Source of the DNA: Bacteroidota bacterium
Lineage (GTDB): Bacteria; Bacteroidota; Ignavibacteria; Tepidaquicellales; Tepidaquicellaceae
Reading direction: 5' to 3'
Assembly: GCA_023429265.1 (NCBI GenBank)
Contig: JAEYVS010000089.1
Coordinates: forward strand, 1-17,901
DNA length: 17,901 nt
A program made the translations under genes and the position numbers. Shown here piece after piece: positions 14,339-17,901 of this stretch. The number at the start of each line of letters is the position of its first letter. The stretch's first letter is position 1. The notes beneath the pieces are model-generated. The model did no database searches. It had not been told where the DNA came from and worked only from the letters and a program-made list of their open reading frames with translations.

Positions 14339-15600
14339 GAAAGATACTCTATATAATACCTCTGTTATTTGCATTCTCCTTTTCAGGTAATCCTCCCGGG
14401 TGGTATGAGCTTACGCTTCCGATAAATGACCAGGTGAATGACATATATTTTACGGACTCGCTTAACGGTTGGATAGTAACACTTGGTGATAACAGTCCTC
14501 CCGACACGGGACATATACTTCATACGTCGGACGGCGGAAATAGCTGGGAAGTACAGCTATCCCACGTTGGAGATTTCGCAGCCATACAGTTTCTCAATAA
14601 TAATACGGGCTACGCTTATGGGTTTGTGGGTTTCACGAGATTTTACAAAACGACCAATGGAGGAAGTAACTGGATTGATTTAAGCGCTGGAATACCGATA
14701 TTTGGAGCAGTATTCGGAGGAGGCGACATGCAATTTATAAACAAAGATACAGGTTGGTTATGCAGTAGTTCATCTATAGTAGGCGGTGGAGTGGCAAAGA
14801 CGACCAATGGTGGAATAAACTGGGTACAGCAGTTAGGAACAACCGAAAGGCCAAGCAAATTATTTTTCATAAATGCCGATACAGGCTGGGCTCTGGGATC
14901 AGGGAATAATTTATACCGCACATTAAACGGAGGAACAAACTGGGGTATACAGTATGGGTTTAATCAAGCTTTAAGAGATATATTTATGATAAATAATGAT
15001 ACAGGGTGGGCAATAATAAATAACCCTGCTCAACTTGTAAAGACAACAAACGGCGGGTTTAATTGGTTTGAGCAGATGAAACCGGCACCTGAAAATAGAT
15101 TAAATTCTTTATTTTTTTGGGATAGCAAAAGAGGATGGATAGGTGGAGGCTTTGGAAAGATACTGAAAACAACGGATGGAGAGAATTGGTATAACCAACC
15201 AGCTCCGAATGAGCATTATGAGGTAATCATTTTTTTAGATACAAGTATAGGCTTTGCTGGGGGGACAAAGATGATAAAGACTACCGATGGAGGAGGTCCT
15301 ACCTTAATAACTCAATTAAACAGCGAAATTCCTTCAAATTTCAGTTTATTTCAGAACTACCCAAATCCCTTCAATCCAACTACAAGTATAAAGTTTAATG
15401 TTCAAAGTTCAAAGAATGTCGAATTGTCTGTATATGACATTGCAGGTAAGGAAATAACCACATTAGTAAATGAGAAATTATCTGCAGGGGAATACAATTA
15501 TCTTTTTGATGGAAGTATGCTTACTTCAGGGATTTATTTTTATAAATTAACTGCCAATGGAAATATTGTAAATACAAAGAAGATGGTTTTAATAAAGTAA
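14335..15600 (+). CDS. Secreted Ycf48/BNR-like beta-propeller protein with T9SS sorting domain (copy C)
   Basis: The 421-residue protein begins MRKILYIIPLLFAFSFSGNPPGW, almost the same signal peptide and first mature residues as copy A, but the propeller repeats are clearly more diverged. Repeat signatures include HTSDGGNSW near 63-71, YKTTNGGSNW near 104-113, AKTTNGGINW near 154-163, YRTLNGGTNW near 184-193, VKTTNGGFNW near 225-234 and LKTTDGENW near 267-275. The T9SS sorting domain covers about 337-421, with LFQNYPNPFNPTTSIKF at 338-354 and a KKMVLIK end. It overlaps the stop of copy B by four bases, so the two are probably translated together, while copy A is separated by 271 bases. Role as for the other copies: an exported propeller of unknown ligand. 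Confidence 0.9.
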   Translation: MRKILYIIPLLFAFSFSGNPPGWYELTLPINDQVNDIYFTDSLNGWIVTLGDNSPPDTGHILHTSDGGNSWEVQLSHVGDFAAIQFLNNNTGYAYGFVGFTRFYKTTNGGSNWIDLSAGIPIFGAVFGGGDMQFINKDTGWLCSSSSIVGGGVAKTTNGGINWVQQLGTTERPSKLFFINADTGWALGSGNNLYRTLNGGTNWGIQYGFNQALRDIFMINNDTGWAIINNPAQLVKTTNGGFNWFEQMKPAPENRLNSLFFWDSKRGWIGGGFGKILKTTDGENWYNQPAPNEHYEVIIFLDTSIGFAGGTKMIKTTDGGGPTLITQLNSEIPSNFSLFQNYPNPFNPTTSIKFNVQSSKNVELSVYDIAGKEITTLVNEKLSAGEYNYLFDGSMLTSGIYFYKLTANGNIVNTKKMVLIK

Positions 15601-15655
15601 TACGTATGCTTTCAGCCACGGAAAGCCAGTCATATACAGTCCAACATTAATCGGT

Positions 15656-15745
15656 TCCCGTATTAAAATATTTTTCATAAACCAAAAACCAAACTAAAAT
15701 GAGAAACCTACTGCTCAAGACGGCATTACCCGTAATGCTGTTAGC
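15656..15745 (+). repeat. 90-base direct repeat covering a gene leader, copy 2
   Basis: Partner of 12889-12978. Here it leads into the intact large gene. The two copies bracket propeller genes B and C, so homologous recombination between them would delete about 2.77 kb containing both. Confidence 0.85.
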
Positions 15746-17901
15746 CGTGTATTTCCTAATTACAGGTAGTTTTTCTAAAACCGAAAAGAAATACAAGCCT
15801 GAATTCAACAAACAAGAACTCACTCAGACAGCTTACCTGCCTTCATTTAAAGATGAGTTCGTGAATATAATATTTAACAAAGGATATACCTGGGATAACA
15901 ACTTTGTACCGTTCCGGCTGGACAGGATGAGGGACAGTCTTCATTTCAACGGCTCGCAGAACTATTTCTGGCAGGACAGCTATTATGGAAATATTCTCGG
16001 CAATCCTCTTGATTCAAGCCAAATTACATATATGAACACCCTGATGACTGATGTTCAAAACGCCGGGCTGAAGGGTGTATTTAACCGAAACAAGATAGCA
16101 GACGCAATCACAAATAGTCAGAGGGTGGTATATGAAGTAGCGCCCGGAAATAATCAGACTACTGTAAATGACGGGTTTGTGTATAAGAACATGACAGGAA
16201 TATATGAAGTAGATGAAGGCAGAACTGTAAGGCATGCTACTAACGCCCCTCCTCCGGGAACAGATGCGACATCACCCGGCTATCTCTGCAGGGATATATA
16301 TGAAAATATGCAGCACAGTGACAACATAGGTAGCTGGACGTGGACAGACCTTCAGACATGGTATCTTAAACCGATGATGAAAATAGACTCAAATATAGTC
16401 GATAGTGATCCTGACATGGAAATTTGTAAAATTGAAGTAAGGAAATTTAATGGTAATATATTAAAAGAAATTACAATCAGAGCAAGAAATTTTGTTGACC
16501 AAAATGGAAATTATAATGGATTATATATTGATGAATTTAGTTTTGATCCTGGGCCAAATCCATTAAATTTTCTTGGGGCAACAAACTCTTCCGGTTTAAA
16601 CGATGGCTGGACGGATATCTTCAATAGCGGCAATATGATCGATAAAATATGCGGGGTGGATTTCAGGATATACTGGCACGGCAATGCCGACCTGTGGTTC
16701 GATAAACTGACGATAGATGACGAAGACGCAAATAACCTATTCAGCGGAATATGGAATGATAATATTAAGGAGGAAGTACAGGAGTTCTGGCCCGGCGCTA
16801 ATAACAGCAATTATTTTTTCTTTGTGGATGAGCTTTTCTATTCAAATATGGCCGCCGCTAAGTATGTATATGACAGCGCCAGAGTATGGAATCCGGGCGT
16901 AAGGATAAGCTCCGCTATTACTAACCACTTCAATATGCTCGGCATAAGAAGCGAAAGATTACTTTCTTTCGAAAAATTCTTCGAGCTTATACAACCGGAG
17001 GTATTTACTCTTGATGTCCATGAGGTTGGAGGATGGAAATACCTTCCCAATTCGCTTCCCCGTTATCATTATCCAGACTACCGCCCAAACAGTGTGTGGT
17101 ACCAGAATAATACATTATATAATAATTTTCTTCAGAATAAGGTTTTCGGCGATAAAAGCGAAGAGACCGGCAGGTCGAGCGAGTCAGTATTTTCCAACAT
17201 CGATTATGACGCGCCTGAACCCCGGGGTTCCTTCGTATACCAGGTTAGAAAAGCCAGGGAGATGTCGAACAGCATCTCTCCGGGCGCAAAGATGATAATA
17301 CAGCCCCAGATCCATTCAGGGGTATTGAGAAAAGTTGGGGAGAATATGTACGAGCAAAGTTATGGCTTTCGGGAACCGACAAACCAGGAAATAGAAGCGC
17401 AGGCAGTAATAGGACTTTCTCATGGCGCGGACGGTTTGTGCTGGTTTATCTATGACAGCTTTTCCTTAGACCCAACAGCCCCGGGAGCCTTGCTTCTTGA
17501 GGATGCTTATGAAACTTCATTTTCGGCGGCAGATTCGCTCTTTCATTTCGGTCTGGCCAATCTCTGGGCTAGTGAGCTTCGCATATACAACGATTACGGA
17601 CAGAATAAGATTCGGTATATCGACAGCATGAATCAAAAACTTCTGAACTGGAAACCATATCTTGACCGAATGGATTGGTATGACGGTGTTAGTGTTCACA
17701 AGCAGACTGCGGATCATTATTTTATTTCCGACATAGTAAGCATAGCCCCATATATCGGTGGTCCCAATAGCTGTGTAGAAGATGCTCCCACATCATATAC
17801 AGACTGCGAAGATGAGCGGTTCTGGGAGATCGGATTTTTTTCCGGTAAAGAACCCCGTGACCTCACAAAATACTTTACCGTGGTCAATAGGCGATGCGAA
17901 C
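15699..17901 (+). CDS. Large secreted protein, possibly a TIM-barrel glycoside-hydrolase-like enzyme (partial, 3' end missing)
   Basis: The frame is open from ATG at 15699 to the window edge: 734 codons with no stop. The N-terminus MRNLLLKTALPVMLLAVYFL is a signal peptide or membrane anchor without a lipobox. Residues about 230-350 look like a carbohydrate-binding-type beta domain, ending in ICGVDFRIYWHGNADLWFDK (317-336) and DDEDAN. After it, alternating strand/helix sequence carries acidic residues at probable strand ends: FFFVDELF with Asp377-Glu378, FTLDVHEVGGW with Asp439, His441 and Glu442, and SHGADGLCWFIYDS near 574-588, which resembles late barrel strands of GH42-type enzymes. The family is not recognised with certainty and no substrate is proposed. 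A T9SS tail may lie beyond the window. Bases about 16423-16572 are much more AT-rich than the rest of the gene. Confidence 0.75.
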   Translation, partial: MRNLLLKTALPVMLLAVYFLITGSFSKTEKKYKPEFNKQELTQTAYLPSFKDEFVNIIFNKGYTWDNNFVPFRLDRMRDSLHFNGSQNYFWQDSYYGNILGNPLDSSQITYMNTLMTDVQNAGLKGVFNRNKIADAITNSQRVVYEVAPGNNQTTVNDGFVYKNMTGIYEVDEGRTVRHATNAPPPGTDATSPGYLCRDIYENMQHSDNIGSWTWTDLQTWYLKPMMKIDSNIVDSDPDMEICKIEVRKFNGNILKEITIRARNFVDQNGNYNGLYIDEFSFDPGPNPLNFLGATNSSGLNDGWTDIFNSGNMIDKICGVDFRIYWHGNADLWFDKLTIDDEDANNLFSGIWNDNIKEEVQEFWPGANNSNYFFFVDELFYSNMAAAKYVYDSARVWNPGVRISSAITNHFNMLGIRSERLLSFEKFFELIQPEVFTLDVHEVGGWKYLPNSLPRYHYPDYRPNSVWYQNNTLYNNFLQNKVFGDKSEETGRSSESVFSNIDYDAPEPRGSFVYQVRKAREMSNSISPGAKMIIQPQIHSGVLRKVGENMYEQSYGFREPTNQEIEAQAVIGLSHGADGLCWFIYDSFSLDPTAPGALLLEDAYETSFSAADSLFHFGLANLWASELRIYNDYGQNKIRYIDSMNQKLLNWKPYLDRMDWYDGVSVHKQTADHYFISDIVSIAPYIGGPNSCVEDAPTSYTDCEDERFWEIGFFSGKEPRDLTKYFTVVNRRCE

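Noticed and set aside
11700..15300. Regularly spaced short repeats suggesting a CRISPR array
   Set aside because: The recurring ACTAATGGTGG-type strings are in frame and encode the KTTNGGxNW signature of propeller repeats; there are no conserved repeat-spacer boundaries or cas genes.
1..17901. Mobile elements, phage genes, tRNA or rRNA
   Set aside because: I found no transposase, integrase or phage-like protein in the frames read, and no tRNA or rRNA signature by eye. The repeats present are short or belong to gene duplications. A tRNA scan would settle the RNA part.

Overview
The window looks like chromosome from an AT-rich, Gram-negative member of the Bacteroidota/Ignavibacteriota side of the tree, most likely an Ignavibacteria-type organism. 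The main evidence is three secreted proteins that end in the type IX secretion (T9SS) sorting domain with the NYPNPFNP signature. Most genes also start without a clear Shine-Dalgarno sequence. This placement is inference: no rRNA or other marker gene is present. Every supported gene lies on the + strand.

Bases 1-6949 are a surface-polysaccharide operon. In order it holds the tail of a probable glycosyltransferase, an FkbM-type methyltransferase, a lipoprotein resembling TIM-barrel glycoside hydrolases, a full-length polyprenyl-phosphate sugar-1-phosphate transferase that would start a lipid-linked glycan, a polyprenyl-phosphate-mannose-synthase-like glycosyltransferase, and a long fusion of a GT2 glycosyltransferase to a damaged sugar-phosphate transferase. 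Junctions are tight (TAATG and ATGA overlaps, gaps of 1-68 bases).

Bases 6957-10867 continue in the same direction with short gaps, but with central envelope and lipid genes: accA (acetyl-CoA carboxylase, alpha carboxyltransferase), a divergent murA (first committed step of peptidoglycan), and a PccB/MmdA-type acyl-CoA carboxylase beta subunit. The whole 1-10867 block may be one transcription unit linking glycan, peptidoglycan and acyl-CoA metabolism.

Bases 10868-11535 hold no gene but several short repeats: a 27-base dispersed repeat present twice, a 9-base triplet repeat, a perfect 17-base palindrome and a 7-bp hairpin, together with a C-poor block.

Bases 11536-17901 are a module of secreted proteins: three tandem Ycf48/BNR-like beta-propeller proteins with T9SS tails, a 42-codon orphan copy of a gene leader, and a large secreted protein that runs off the right edge. 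The propeller genes are mosaics: a sharply bounded 555-base segment is shared by the first two (about 88% DNA, 96% protein identity by hand count), while the tail of the second resembles the third. The orphan leader matches the start of the large last gene. Duplication and recombination of secreted-protein modules is the most distinctive story here; I see no defence system, CRISPR array, transposase or phage gene.
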